Shown here: positions 34,849 through 52,099 of the stretch, piece after piece | Position numbering within the stretch: the first letter of the stretch is position 1 | How the letters are laid out: each line of letters opens with the position of its first letter | From: Zygnema cylindricum | Lineage: Eukaryota; Streptophyta; Zygnematophyceae; Zygnematales; Zygnemataceae | NCBI GenBank assembly: GCA_037447655.1 | Contig: JBBHKE010002075.1 | Location: forward strand, 376,730-440,729 | Direction of reading: 5' to 3' | Length of the DNA stretch: 64,000 bases | Position numbers and translations under genes: made by a program | The notes under the pieces: generated by a model | Seen by the model: only the letters and a program-made list of their open reading frames with translations | What the model was told of the DNA's origin: nothing | Database searches by the model: none

Positions 34849-35064
34849 CACCGCCAATCGCTATTAGCGTTGTGTACGCTAATCCCGTCCCGCTTTTTTT
34901 TGTTTTATTCTCAAATAGAGTTATCCACACTGTTTACAAAAAACCCTAATTCCTAATTAGAGTAATCGATTTTTTCGAAAATTTCCAGATTCCCAATTAG
35001 CGTAAACCACGCTAATTATTCGTATACGCTAAAGAAACTTCTGCGCTAATAGCGATTGGCGGTG
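34849..35064. mobile_element. 216-bp TA-flanked MITE, subfamily B
   Basis: Inverted ends CACCGCCAATCGCTATTAGC(G) and (C)GCTAATAGCGATTGGCGGTG are perfect over 21 bp and flanked by TA. Outside them GTACAG-TA and TA-CTGTAC extend the symmetry. Inside, the terminal word ATTAGCGT/ACGCTAAT recurs several times. No coding capacity. Confidence 0.85.
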
Positions 35065-35079
35065 TACTGTACTATAGTT

Positions 35080-35200
35080 CACCGCGAATCGTAAATTACT
35101 CTAATTCGGTCGCTCGAAATTTCGACTCTATCACATCAAATAGAGTAATCGACTCTAATTTTTTCATTATTATAATTTAGGGTGAAGTTCCATTAGACGA
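35080..35200. mobile_element. Left end of a TA-MITE, subfamily A copy 4
   Basis: CACCGCGAATCGTAAATTACTCTAATTCGG and onward (first 20 bases CACCGCGAATCGTAAATTAC), then TCGCTCGAAATTTCGACTCT, match 36,389-36,480. The copy then passes into unrelated repeat sequence that resembles 4,541-4,670. Confidence 0.7.
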
Positions 35201-35373
35201 AAAGTGAGCTTGTTTACAGAAATTCGAACCTCTCCGTACTACGCCGTACGTATTATTTTGTTTTTATGCGGAAAACAACATTACAGAGAATCTTGCTAAT
35301 ATTCTCCAAAAGTCTGGGAGTTAACAGTGACCGTTGGATATTTTTTCGCGAGGCATTCGCTTCAAAAGTTTTT

Positions 35374-35413
35374 GTAATTGGTGATGTACCTCTCGAGGTA
35401 CATCACCAATTAC
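35374..35413. repeat. 40-bp near-perfect palindrome
   Basis: GTAATTGGTGATGTACCTC and its exact reverse complement are separated by only two bases, so the DNA can form a tight 19-bp stem. Confidence 0.9.
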
Positions 35414-35429
35414 AGAAAAATTTGAGCCG

Positions 35430-35645
35430 CGACACGTTGGATAATGAGCATACGTGTCAAGATGGCAACCAACGGAAATCAACAAATTTCGCACACGATA
35501 TACGCATTCAAAAATCCAGCAGAAAATAAAAACGAAATCTCGTAACGCACTTTTGTCATGCTACTTTTGTTGTCGCCCATTCGTCACACTATTTCTGAGA
35601 GCGCTCATTCGTCACGCGTAAAAACGGGAACCCTAAAGAAATGAG
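35430..35645. repeat. Dispersed repeat, inverted copy of 49,170-49,376
   Basis: Shared landmarks on opposite strands are ACACGTTGGATAATGA, AGATGGCAACCAACG, ATTCGTCACACTATTT and CTCGTAACG. No reading frame is shared. It shows that the sequence beside the retrotransposon stack is itself a repeat. Confidence 0.65.
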
Positions 35646-35648
35646 GTA

Positions 35649-36187
35649 CACCGCGCATCGTTATTAGTGTCAAAGTTTAAATAGTGTGTAAGTAAATATA
35701 CCGTCATTGACGCTAATTAAGAATTTGAAAATTAAAAAAAAAAAGGTTTATTCTAATTTCAGTGTTAACGCTAATTTGGAACAGCAAAAATGGAAAATTT
35801 TCTGTACGATTATATACATTATTATATGTATCCGTACAAAATATAAAAAATCGTACACCGTAGTGAAGTTTAAGTATCCGTACATGTCAGACTTATTTAC
35901 ATGTCAGACCAATCCCGTTTTTTTAGCGCACGTTCCTATGCGAACGCGTCCGACTTAATTCATTTTTTGTAAATTTTTCAACTAAAAAGGTACATTTATG
36001 TACGGTCTGACATCGACCGTACATCACACTATTTACATATTAATGTACTTTCGTTCTGTACGCTAATTTGTACGGAACCTCAATTAACGTCAAGGAAAAA
36101 TTAAAATCACGTATACTATTTTTGGAAAAAAATCAAAATTTTAAGAACCCAAATTAGTGACCTTGACACTAATAACGATGCGCGGTG
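35649..36187. mobile_element. 539-bp TA-flanked MITE, subfamily C
   Basis: Ends CACCGCGCATCGTTATTAGT and ACTAATAACGATGCGCGGTG are part of a perfect 25-bp inverted repeat and are flanked by TA. Subterminal GACGCTAATT and AAATTAGTGACC words echo the terminal word. It shares the first bases of the termini with subfamilies A and B. Non-coding. Confidence 0.88.
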
Positions 36188-36388
36188 TAGTATCTCACAA
36201 GGCGTCTGCGAAAAGTACAAAATTGAACGATGACCTGGTACGTACGTACATGGTACGCAAATGAAGATTTTTGGTCGGTGTGAGAATCATTGACGATTTT
36301 TAATATCAAATCTATAGCTACGTGGCACCACTCTTTTGCTACCACGTGGATTACAAACTCGCCACAATGGAATTTCGTTCAAATTGTA

Positions 36389-36988
36389 CACCGCGAATCG
36401 TAATTAGAGTTCGCTCGAAATTTCGACTCTATCACATCAAATAGAGTAATCGATTCTATTTTTTTCATTATTCTAATTTAGGTGAAGTTTAATTAGCGTA
36501 AAAAATTCTAATATAGGTTATTTTTAAATAGTGTGGAGTACGGACGACGTATGACCGTGCAAAATTGTACTTTTATAAGTAAAAAGGTACAAATAATGAT
36601 TTCATAGAGTCGCGCTCGCACGTGAAATCGCACTAAACAAAAAAATCAATCACATCGAAAAAAAGCCGTTCACATAACTCTCGTCCGTCGACATCATCGT
36701 CGTCAGTGTGAACATTACTGACATTCAATGCGACAAATATTTTTAGCGTCATAATGACGTCAATACTATACCGGACTGACACATTTTGTACGTCTACGTA
36801 ATTTAGTGTTCATAATTATCGCGCACATAATTATCGCCGACATAGCCCAATATAGAATAACTAAATTAATTAGAGTAAACTTCATAGTTGAAAAAGCTCT
36901 ATCACATAAATTAGCATCAATTACTCTAATTGTTTTTTTTGGTTTTTTTACTCTAATTTTTTCATTACTCTAATTACGATTCGCGGTG
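36389..36988. mobile_element. 600-bp TA-flanked MITE, subfamily A complete copy
   Basis: Ends CACCGCGAATCGTAATTAGA(GT) and (AC)TCTAATTACGATTCGCGGTG are a perfect 22-bp inverted repeat flanked by TA. ATTAGAGT/ACTCTAAT recurs many times, mostly near the two ends. This is the reference copy for the partial copies at 33.7, 35.1 and 37.0 kb. Confidence 0.9.
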
Positions 36989-37043
36989 TAGCATTCTGTA
37001 ATGTTGGCCGTACGATTACAGTGGCCTAATGGAGCTTCAACCT

Positions 37044-37550
37044 TAGGTGAGGTTTAATTAGCGTAAATTATTCTAATATATTTTTTTTTAAATAAAGTGG
37101 AGTACGGACGACATTAGACCGTGCAAATTTGTAATTTTATAAGTAAAAAGGTACAAATTATGATTTAAAAGACTCACGCTTGCACGTGAAATCGCACTAA
37201 ACAAAAAAATTAATCACATCGAAAAAAAGTCGTTCGCATAACTCGTCCGTCGACAGCATCGTCGTCAGTGTGAACATTAACTGATATTCAGTGCGACAAA
37301 TAGTACTAGCGTCATAATGACGTCAATGCTATACGGACTGACAGATTTTGTACATCTACGTAATTTAGTGCTCACAATTATCGCGCACATAATTATCGCC
37401 GACATAACCCAATATAGAATACTTAAATAAATTAGAGTAAACTTCATAGTTGAAAAAGCTTTATCACATAAATTAGCGTTAATTACTCTAATTATTTTTT
37501 TCGGTTTTTTTACTCTAATTTTTTCATTACTCTAATTACTATTCGCGGTG
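37044..37550. mobile_element. TA-MITE subfamily A copy 3, left end missing
   Basis: It follows the complete copy after about 55 bases and matches it from AGGTGAGGTTTAATTAGCGT onward to a slightly altered right end (CTAATTACTATTCGCGGTG). The left TIR and the first 90 bases are absent. Confidence 0.8.
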
Positions 37551-38930
37551 TGGTTCACTACGAGTAGTTCAATTCCACGAGTAGAATAAAATACTTTGAG
37601 GGTAAAATTCATCCATAGAATGCCAAAACCTTCACAAAATTGTGCGAAACAAATTAGTGAAACATTTATTTTGCCCTATCATAGCCATAATGTTTAATCA
37701 TTTGTGTTTTTTTCTACAAATCTCTCACAAAAACAAAAAGATAATGTTTTATCGTTGTCTTACCATCATTTAAACGCGTATTTTTTCACAATCTCGATAT
37801 CATCAACAACGTATTCGATAAGTTGGATGTTGGTAACGTTAAAATTCTTCAACTATTTCACGAAAGTTTGAAACCATCAGCAGTATAGTTGACATCCTTT
37901 TTTCTCTCTTTGACGCCATATTTTTTAAGTTTACATACTTGTATATGATCCTCTTCCAACCTTTCAAAATTTATTTACAATTAACTTTCGTCAATCTGAA
38001 CAACCCACGCCCCAACTCGTATTTGATAAATCGTATTTACGACTTATGGCCGTAAAATTTGTAACCTTTGGCCACATTAACCAATGCACAAAAATGACGT
38101 ATGAAGTGGGGCTTATTTATGTAACGTCTCTTTACGCTAAGTTTTTCTACATTTTTTTACATTCGTTTACTTCAACTACAAGATTTGTTTACTGGATTTG
38201 TTCACTTTTCGTTTTTTTTTTGTTTTTTCTTGTCGCCCTTTAAGTTTAATAGAGTATATAACTTTAGATGATCGGGGTTTCTCTGTATTAGGTCAAAACA
38301 CCTAACATTTTGTTGGTATTGACAAGTTCAATGCAAAATAAAAATGGTCCAGGTTGTCAACAATGTTTGGTGCACGTGACTGTGAAAAACATTTTTTTTA
38401 TTATTATGTTGTATGGATTATCTCTTGCATGAACCCACTGAAAGAACAAAGAAATTAGAGGGAAATCACAACCATATAAGGTAGAATGCATTTCACATAT
38501 GATGTGGCATGTAAAAGCATCCGTTCTTAAGGTTAGAATTCTATAAAGGACTTGTTGAACGTTATAAGCCTTCAAAAAGTATTCGTGGTCGTAAAAAGTG
38601 TTGTATACATACCGATTGTCATAAAGAGTTATCACAAATGTTATTGAATGAATTACGTTGAACCATTGATGAAAAAATGATTTAGATTAAATTTAAGGAA
38701 TCTTTGGTGAAATAAGTATGGATATTCGACCTTCCTCTTATGTGGTTGATGTGTGGTTTTGTTTTGGAGAAATGTTGTTTAAGTTTCAGTTATTCTTTAG
38801 GTTTGAGTTTTTTGGTTCGTCTAGTTCATCTGGTCTTGTACAATCATTGATTCTTTTCACGTAGGGGACCTGGATTGTTCGTTTTTCTGGTTGCAATTTA
38901 GTTTCTACGCAATTGTTTTATTTAGAGCAT
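37551..38930. other. Intergenic DNA, no gene seen
   Basis: AT-rich with scattered short frames (for example 38,046-38,243 and 38,357-38,635) lacking motifs or plausible splice partners. Confidence 0.5.
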
Positions 38931-38935
38931 ATTTG

Positions 38936-39318
38936 GGAGGGAGAGAAAGAGGAAGGGAGAGAGGGAGGGAGGGAGGGAGGGAGGGGGAGAGGGAGGGAGA
39001 GGGGGAGGGGGAGGGGGAGGGGGAGGGGGAGGGGGAGGGGGAGGGGGAGAGGGAGAGGGAGAGGGAGAGGGAGAGGGAGAGGGGGAGGGAGAGGGAGAGG
39101 GGGAGGGAGAGGGGGAGGGGGAGGGAGAGGGAGAGGGAGAGGGAGAGGGAGAGAGGGAGAGAGGGAGAGAGGGAGAGATAGAGGGGGGGGAGAGAGAGGG
39201 GGGGGGGAGAGGGGGAGGGGAGAGAGAGGGGGGGGGGAGAGAGAGGGGGGGGGAGAGAGAGGGGGGGGGGAGAGAGAGGGGGGGGGGAGAGAGAGGGGGG
39301 GGGGGGGGGGGGGGGGGA
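38936..39318. repeat. GGGAGA/GGGGGA purine tract ending in a 23-base G run
   Basis: About 380 bp of almost pure purine on the plus strand: GGGAGG words, GGGGGA hexamers, GGGAGA hexamers, then (G)8-10-AGAGAGA units, and finally 23 consecutive G at 39,295-39,317. Arg/Gly/Glu frames are artefacts. Confidence 0.95.
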
Positions 39319-39975
39319 AGAGAGAGACCTAGATGATGGAATTCAGTGAGCAGTGATTGTGACTGAAATTTTTCTGTGCAAGAGCATGAGTGCCCCCCTC
39401 ACTGCAGAAGATAGGCAAAAGTTCTGCAGTACACCTCATGGAGGGAAATGGATATTCTTTTGAGGGCCCGTAACTCCGAGTTAAGATCTATGGTCAAAAA
39501 CAGAATCAGTCGGGCTTCAATTTAACAACGTATTCAAATTTAGTGTTCACCGATTGAATTGCCAGGAACAGGATTTTTCCAGTGAAATTTTATAAAATGG
39601 TTTGCTTATGAAGATCACATCGATTTTGAGAAAAACCATAAGCAAAAAAGCAGTGATCAATCCTACAAAAGATATGGACATGACTCGTAGATTTATCGAT
39701 GCTGCCAACAGGGCACTAGTACCTCTACTCCATTTTCCTCCTCTCCCCTCCTTTCCACTGGTTTCCCCTCTTCCCCCTCCACCTTTCTCCTTTCCCTGTC
39801 TCTCGCCCTCCACTAGATTCCCATCAGAAGGCCGATGTCCTTCGATATACGGATCTTTTAGGGTTTTTTAGAGGGTCCTCCAATCTACAGCATACAGCCG
39901 GCCTTCTGTTCCTACATATGACTAAACAGAAAGGAAGCACTTAAACATGCTATACTTTGATAACACTTGGGTGAA

Positions 39976-45263
<5,288 letters not shown>

Positions 45264-48200
45264 GGTTTTGCGAAATTAATTCAAGGCACCAGTTAAAAAA
45301 ACCAAACAAGAGTATTATGCAAACCGCCACTCGACCGAGTGAATTAGCCTACACCACCGCTGTCGCCTAAAGGGGCGAATGGAGCAAAGTGCCGTAAAGG
45401 AATTGCAAAGCAAAAACGTCGGAGGAGAAATGTCAGCGTGCCCTAGTTTAAGCCGTGCACAATTGAGATGTATGCGCATGCTCCTGGACGAAATGCGCCA
45501 TGGTAAAAAGTCCGATGTGCAACTTTAGTCACCTCATTCCATTCATTAGGTTGTTATTCCGAGGTAATGCTGACCGTCCGATCGTGTGTTTCAGAAGACT
45601 ACGGTTCAATTCCCGACATACCCATGCAGAATTGCCACTTCGGACATACTCCGATTCTGTGCCTATATATCGATCAAACTAGTATGAAATATTGACCACA
45701 AATTGAGAATACCGACAACGCAATAGAAAATCGTCAATTTCACCCAACAAGGTGTTAAGTTATAAATCACCTTATCTCCACCTTAGCTTACACGTTTAGT
45801 CAAAAAAATATTTTAGACCAAATTTTAAGTTTATTTAATGAAGGCGTTACTAAAATAAATGACATGAATTGATTAACTATGGAATGGCTTATCCCCCTCA
45901 ATTTTAGGTTCGTGAAATAGTTGCTACTATTTTTTTATTTACTATATTGTAGGTTAAAGCTTCAATTTTGAAATGCCTAGTTTATAATTCTGTTCCATTG
46001 AAGTTACACTTTGTCGTTATAGTTTTTTTGTTCCTTCCGTTGTTTTTTCCTTTTCTACTTTAGTGAACATCCCACCAACTTTTATATCTCAACTGAAAAA
46101 TGAGCTTATATTGCAAGGTCATTTCCTTTGTTACCTATTTTTAATTATTGCATTATAGCAAACCACGTGTGGAGGGACCATTTCTATGCGCGTTGATTCA
46201 TACCTTACATGTGTTACATAACAGCTTTCGTAACCTGATAGGAATCCCTCGTCATTTTTACGTACACCCATCCACTAGCTTACACACACCCTTGTTGGGT
46301 CGACTCGCTCAGTGAGCAATTATGTCTCCAACGATATGTTGTGACGCAACCTTTACATACCATTAGCTTGAAACTATACTCAATTAAAACTTAATGTTTG
46401 AAGTTTAGTGATTTAAACAATTTTATTCATTTCGTCGTAAATTTGTAATTATGATTTAATTTGGTTATAAATTTTACTTAGTGGACGGTAAAACAAAAAG
46501 AAAAAATCGCGCAAGGGTCGATTACACATTTCAATTTAACATAACCAATTTTTTGTACGTATACTATAGAACGACCTTTTTTGCCCCATTGTTTCTCTAT
46601 ACTCAAAAATCATATGGTCGAGTGATACTAGTGTTTTTCCTCTTGCCTAACGTGTATTTATTTTTTTTGTTCCAAAAATTGTGTTTTGCCCTATAGGTTT
46701 GACTCCGTTCCATCTACAATATACGTTTGCATCAAGTATAAAACAATCCCCACCTTATAAATGAGAACACCAACGAGTTTACGACGTAAGCTAATAAACA
46801 ACAAATCGTACATTTTGGCCTTTAAAATCTTCAAAATGTAAATTATCTCAATTGTCTTCGCTTATCATTTCCCACATGATAACTTTTCAATTGTCTTACT
46901 TCAAACCATAGCAGTGTCTAGGAACAGTGAGACCTGCACGAACATGCAAAATATTAGACAAATTGGCGTGGAAAATATTAGACAAATTGATAAACAGAAC
47001 AAGGTCGGGCATAACTTAATTTTACCAGTTTCTTCAAATAATGTAGAAGCTTGTAGTGGTGATATTTATAGCATGTGAGCTAAATGATTGCATAACCAAC
47101 GTATGATCATATGAACCAATCACGAAATTATAGCGGTATTGAACTTCCTAAAAATAATATTGTATTACCTATTTGTAATTTATCGAGTCAATTACAAATA
47201 ACATTTTATGGTGTGGTTAAAGTGGTTTTGTTTGTGTAAGTGGTTCACTTGTTCAAAGAGTATACTGTATATTTTTGGTCACTATGATAGTTATCGCAAA
47301 AAATAATTAAAAGTACTCCGAATTCCTTATGTATCGTCTTTTTTATATATTTTTAACTTGACTTGAGAGCAAAACCTTACCTTTTAATATCTATATTGTA
47401 ACTAAACAATAAATATTCAAAAGATCCGACCAACAAATATAATATGTAACGTCAAATATTTGCAATTGTTGGATGATATTGGTATTTAAAGATCTCTTCA
47501 CCTTTACGGCACTACGGAACACCTTACTATGCAAACCAACAAGGTCGGTTTACTCTTTGAAAAAATTAACTTTGAGTTGTTTTATTCTCAAGCTGCGACG
47601 GTTGTGGTTAGCTCTCGTGCTTAGACCAAACAAAATGTAGACGTGATGTGTTGTTTGTCACGAAACTCTGAGACCTCCATAAGTCCTCAGAGTGGACTTT
47701 GTTGGTTGGAGACAAGACAATCTTTATTTTTTGGGTTGAAGATTATTTCCTTAAGTTTGAATAACCCTAATGAGACCTATTTTATTATGAATTTGTACCA
47801 ACGATGGTTATGCTCGCTAACCGGAATTGTAAAGCTTCCCTTTAAAACCCTTCATATTTAGGTCACGCAACAACATCAAAGACAATATTTAATCCGAACA
47901 CCTTTAAAGTAGGAACTTGTTGTTTTATTCAATAACGTTGATGACCCACCAAATGTCGTTGTACGAGGGTATCAATGTGATGTCTATGAGTCTAATAGTG
48001 TAATACTCATAATATGCGAGTGTGGGGTTAACCATCAACAACAAGTGTAATGTTTAATAACTCTTAAAAGGGTTGCCGACCCACGAGTTGTACGAAATGC
48101 TTGAGTGAATATACTTTTGAAATTTTGAATGTCGTGTTTTAAGTATGGAATTTAAGATTAAATTAGATTTAAAAAGAATGGCGGTGCAAATTTTAACAAA

Positions 48201-49160
48201 TAGCATACTCCATAAAATGTTGTCGTTGAATAAAAAAGTTGAAATATAGTTTTAAAGGGTAAACTTCATATCAATATTGGCTAAGTTACGTGAATTTAAA
48301 AAAAACACGTTTATAAAAAATATGAGTAAAAAAAACAGACTAAAAAAAATCACTTAGTATTAATAAATTTAATAAATAAAATAAATTGATATTCCTTAAA
48401 CAATTTGATCCACCTATAAAAAACTTTTTTTTCTTTGGTGTGTTTAACCCTTAAATAAGGTGTTAACCAAGTGTTGAAATTTTTAAACTACCCCGTTAAT
48501 CACTAAGATTATAAGAAATAATTGATATAAAAAAAAATAGTGTTATTAACTCTAGTTTGGGTACATGGCCTTTCACAAATAAATGTTTAGCTCTAATGTA
48601 TGCATAACTTGAACATGGGTGCCCTTTTCCCATAGTGTAGGCGGTATAGTATGTGTTCACATAGTCGACGTTTAAACTTATGAGAACAGGTTCTTGTGAT
48701 TTTTCCCTTGTCTTTATCATTGGGAATCAAATTTGTGTGGTTATTTTCGTTTCAACTAACTCACTTTCGCGTGTGCCTTTCGTTGACACTCTTTTCGTAC
48801 GACTGTACAAAATAACAAGCAATTTTAGTGTTGCTAACACATTTCCTACACTACACTATTTAAAAATCGTTGAAGTTGGAGTTATTAACGCTTAAGGTGG
48901 CATTCCATAAGGATTTTATGTAATTGTACGGCAAACATTACAGGCAGCCACATTTTGAACGATGTTTTTTCGCGCAGGGTCTGTAATTCACGTGCTCAAA
49001 ATTTAGTGGTACCACGTAAGAAAGATCTTATATTGAAAATCGTCAAATAGATTTTACCCCGACCAACTTCAACTCGAAACTTCATTTGCATACCATGTAT
49101 GTGCGGACCAGGTTGTCGCACCACACAAATTTTGTACTCTTTGCAGACGATTGTCAGATG
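45264..49160. other. AT-rich intergenic region, no gene recognised
   Basis: The first few hundred bases are the presumed promoter and 5' UTR of the helicase. No frame above 75 codons has any motif, and no element termini were recognised. A tRNA B-box-like word near 45,603 was considered and rejected. Confidence 0.5.
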
Positions 49161-49169
49161 CCCTACTAA

Positions 49170-49376
49170 TTATTTTTAGGGTATCTGTTTTTTCGCGCGA
49201 CGAATAAGCGCTGCCACAAATAGTGTGACGAATGGCTGGTCAAAAAAATAGCGCAACAAAAGCTCGTTACAAGATTACTTTTGTGATTTCGGTTGGATTT
49301 GTGAAGGTATATATCATGCGCGGAATTTTTCAATTTTCGTTGGTTGCCATTTTGACACATATGTTCATTATCCAAC
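49170..49376. repeat. Dispersed repeat interrupted by an LTR element
   Basis: Inverted copy of 35,430-35,645. The match stops at CCAACGTG, exactly where the LTR starts, whereas the other copy continues. The LTR element therefore inserted into this older repeat. The far side of the target was not found. Confidence 0.65.
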
Positions 49377-49378
49377 GT

Positions 49379-50430
49379 GTGTAGAAATTAATGGTTCTTT
49401 TAGTATTTTATAGGTCTAAAATGAAATGCAAAAAAGAAGCCGAGGCAGTCTGCCTCTAACTCCTCTCTTCAGCTCCCACACTTGTCGGAGTCACTAAAGG
49501 TTAAAGAGAGACCTAGAGCCATGGCTGCCTATGCTGTCTAGAGATAGAGAGACATGCATTAGATTTTGGTAGATTTACCAAAATATACTTGACGGACCCA
49601 TGATTTGATCCTAGTCCCTACCGTCCGTCAAGTCACAAATAGTCGGTAGCTTTATCCTATAATCTAAGATTGGTGTTGAGACATATAGGGTTTAATAGAT
49701 ATTTAAATATGTACGACTACATAAACCCATTTAACACCGCGAACAACCATGTAACATAGACACAATTAAAGTAAACGTACAGCGTACGGTACTTCGCGAA
49801 ATTAATACCGCGCATTTGTTTCGACGGGGAAACAAATACTGCGCATTGATTTTTGACAGCTAAAATCAAATGCCGGTTTTAATCGAACGGCCACGATAAG
49901 CGCCGAGATCGCGGAATAGGCGCTTTGGCGTTTTAGAGTCAGTGCTACTTCAAGCGCCACGTGGCACATCGTCATTGGCTTACGACATCGCCGGAGAATG
50001 TGGGAACTAATCTGGATATGGTAGGCTTCAACCTTTCAGCCATGCCGACGATGGCCGTACAAAAAATATATCGGCACCTGTACTTTTTCGTACAACTCCG
50101 TAATCTTATTGGTGCCGTACTCAAGTAGTCTAGGGATTAGAGAGGGATTTAGGACTTAGAAAGTTTGGTGGGTAGACCCTTCTCTCCCAGAGAGCTTTTT
50201 TACAAAAGGTCAACTTTGACCCTTCCTAACTTACTGCTCAGGGGAGCAAATTCATAGATTATTTTTGCTCTCGACTCAGGGGAGTCTTGTCTTCACAAGG
50301 TTGAAGTTGGTCAGAGTTTTGTATGCTAGGGTGGCAGTTATTCTTGCTAAAACACAAAGGGGTCAGGGTTATCCTAGGGACTTCGTGTGAGCTGCCTACT
50401 TTGTGGACCAATGGAGGTCTTAGAGTTGCA
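49379..50430 (+). mobile_element. 5' LTR of a plus-strand copia-like element
   Basis: Starts TGTAGAAATTAATGG and ends AGAGTTGCA, with terminal TG...CA. It is about 1,052 bp, and its inverse counterpart of about 1,048 bp lies at 52,370-53,417. Gag coding sequence follows directly. Near its start are TCTAGGT-like and GGGAGTTAGAGGCAG-complement blocks shared with the other LTRs of the stack. Confidence 0.75.
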
Positions 50431-51970
50431 CGTTATGGGCCCACCCTCTAGGGTGCCCATCTTTAATGGAACTGGCTTCATATACTGGTAGAGTACGATG
50501 ATGGGAGCTCTATGTGAGAAAAGGGTTTGGGGGATAGTGAGTGGACGAGTGAGGCGTCCATCCTGCTTGGGTATTCATCCGCGGTTTGCAGGGACCAGGT
50601 TTACAAAAAGGGCAGATCTTGGTACAGCGGAGGAGAGTGAGGATGGGGAGAGTATTGAGATGGACAAAGGGAAAGGAAAGGAGACAATCTCACCGATCGC
50701 AACACCTATAGCAACAAGATTAGCTTTCATGTCACTTGTTCAAAGGAATGAGGAGAGTGATATTGATACAGGGGATTAAAATAACATGGTGGCAAAACAC
50801 TTCATACTCCGCCATCTTACTCAAGGACTTGAATCTCCTCATTTGCAGGTAGAAAGGGCATCCGATCTATGAGTGGGTCTCATAAAGATGTAACGAAGTG
50901 GTAGAATTCAACAACAACAGTTGGCTGATCACAAAATAGATGCATATGTATACAAAGGGGGGAAGATGTTGGATTTTTGTAATGAGCTCGCAACAATTTT
51001 CATGGAACAAGAGATTGTTGGAAAAGTAGAAACTGAAAATGAAAAGGTTAACTGCTTGCTCATGAAGTTACCCGATGAGTTCGAAAATATAATTAACCGA
51101 GTGCAGGACTTGCCGGACTCAAGGTGGATATGGAATTCTGTGGTAGGGATGATTCTCGTTCGAGAGAATACGATAGAGATCCGAAAGGGAGGAAAAAGTG
51201 GGCAAGCCTTCGCAACAGGGGCCGATTAGAGGAACAAGGATTCCTTTAAACCGGTCGAAAACTACGCAAGAGGGTGGCAGAAAAATTTGTCCTATGAGTA
51301 GGGACCGAGGGCTCCCAAGGGGCTGTGTCATTTCTGTAAGAAACTAGGGCACTATAGGGCTGAGTGCTCTAAGCTACCCAAACTACGGTTAAAGAAGGAG
51401 CACATCGGTGGATTTTCGAGAGGAAAGAAAAAGGCTCTTGTGACGTAGGTACATGAGGAGGAATCTGGAGACGAGGACGATGAGCTATTGGTGGATGAGG
51501 AGTCCGAGATGAAGACCAAGGTGGAAATTCCACGAAAGCAGAAATGTGCGTTCCGAAGATTAAAAGGTGAAAGAGGTTCGATTGTGGATTCGGGTACCTC
51601 CATGCATATGTGTAAGGACAAACACCTGATAACTAAGATGAGATAGATTCCCACAGTAGAGATAGAGTATGGGGATGGGAGGGTAGTCAGTTCTACTATG
51701 GTAGGATCGGTAGATGTGAAAGTCTTAGTGGAGGGAAAGACATCTATAGTGACATTCTTTGCTGTGTTGTTTATTCTAGAGCTGAACAAAAACCTTATCT
51801 CAACGTCTGTGTTGGATGATAAGGGTTTTGAGACTAGCACTAGAAATGGAACCTTTATTGCTTCATTTGAGGAGGAAATTTATGTCACTGCTGAAAAAGG
51901 TACCCAAGGGATGTTTAGGCTTATTTTAAGCAATGTAAAAAAGAAATTGTATTATGCTAGTGTTTGTTGA
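50431..51970 (+). pseudogene. Copia-like gag-protease remnant
   Basis: Read over several frames and stops: the gag start (VMGPPSRVP), a capsid region (NELATIFMEQEIVGKVETEN, LLMKLPDEFENIINRVQDLP), a CCHC knuckle CHFCKKLGHYRAEC near 51,330, an aspartic protease motif IVDSGTSMHMC near 51,583, and the following strand-rich region to VKKKLYYASVC. At least six stops (for example at 50,491, 50,777, 50,871 and 51,228) interrupt it. Integrase and reverse transcriptase are missing: the element ends soon after 51,970. Confidence 0.85.
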
Positions 51971-52099
51971 AAATAGGTAATTAATATTGACTTGTTAATA
52001 TAAAATTTAGAGTGGAGAGTCACCATGGTGGCCGCCATAGTTAGGAAGAAACAGATAGACGGGCACACACGTTGATAGATTACCAAAATGTTGCCCTAA

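Noticed and set aside
34450-34956. 168-codon plus-strand frame as a hAT transposase
   Set aside because: It crosses the right end of the 821-bp MITE and lacks hAT motifs; the element is non-coding.
38891-39332. Arg/Gly/Glu-rich frames in the 38.9-39.3 kb purine tract
   Set aside because: Low-complexity translation of a simple repeat; no non-repeat domain attached.
45601-45616. GGTTCAATTCC word resembling a tRNA B box
   Set aside because: No matching A box or paired arms at the right spacing; probably chance.
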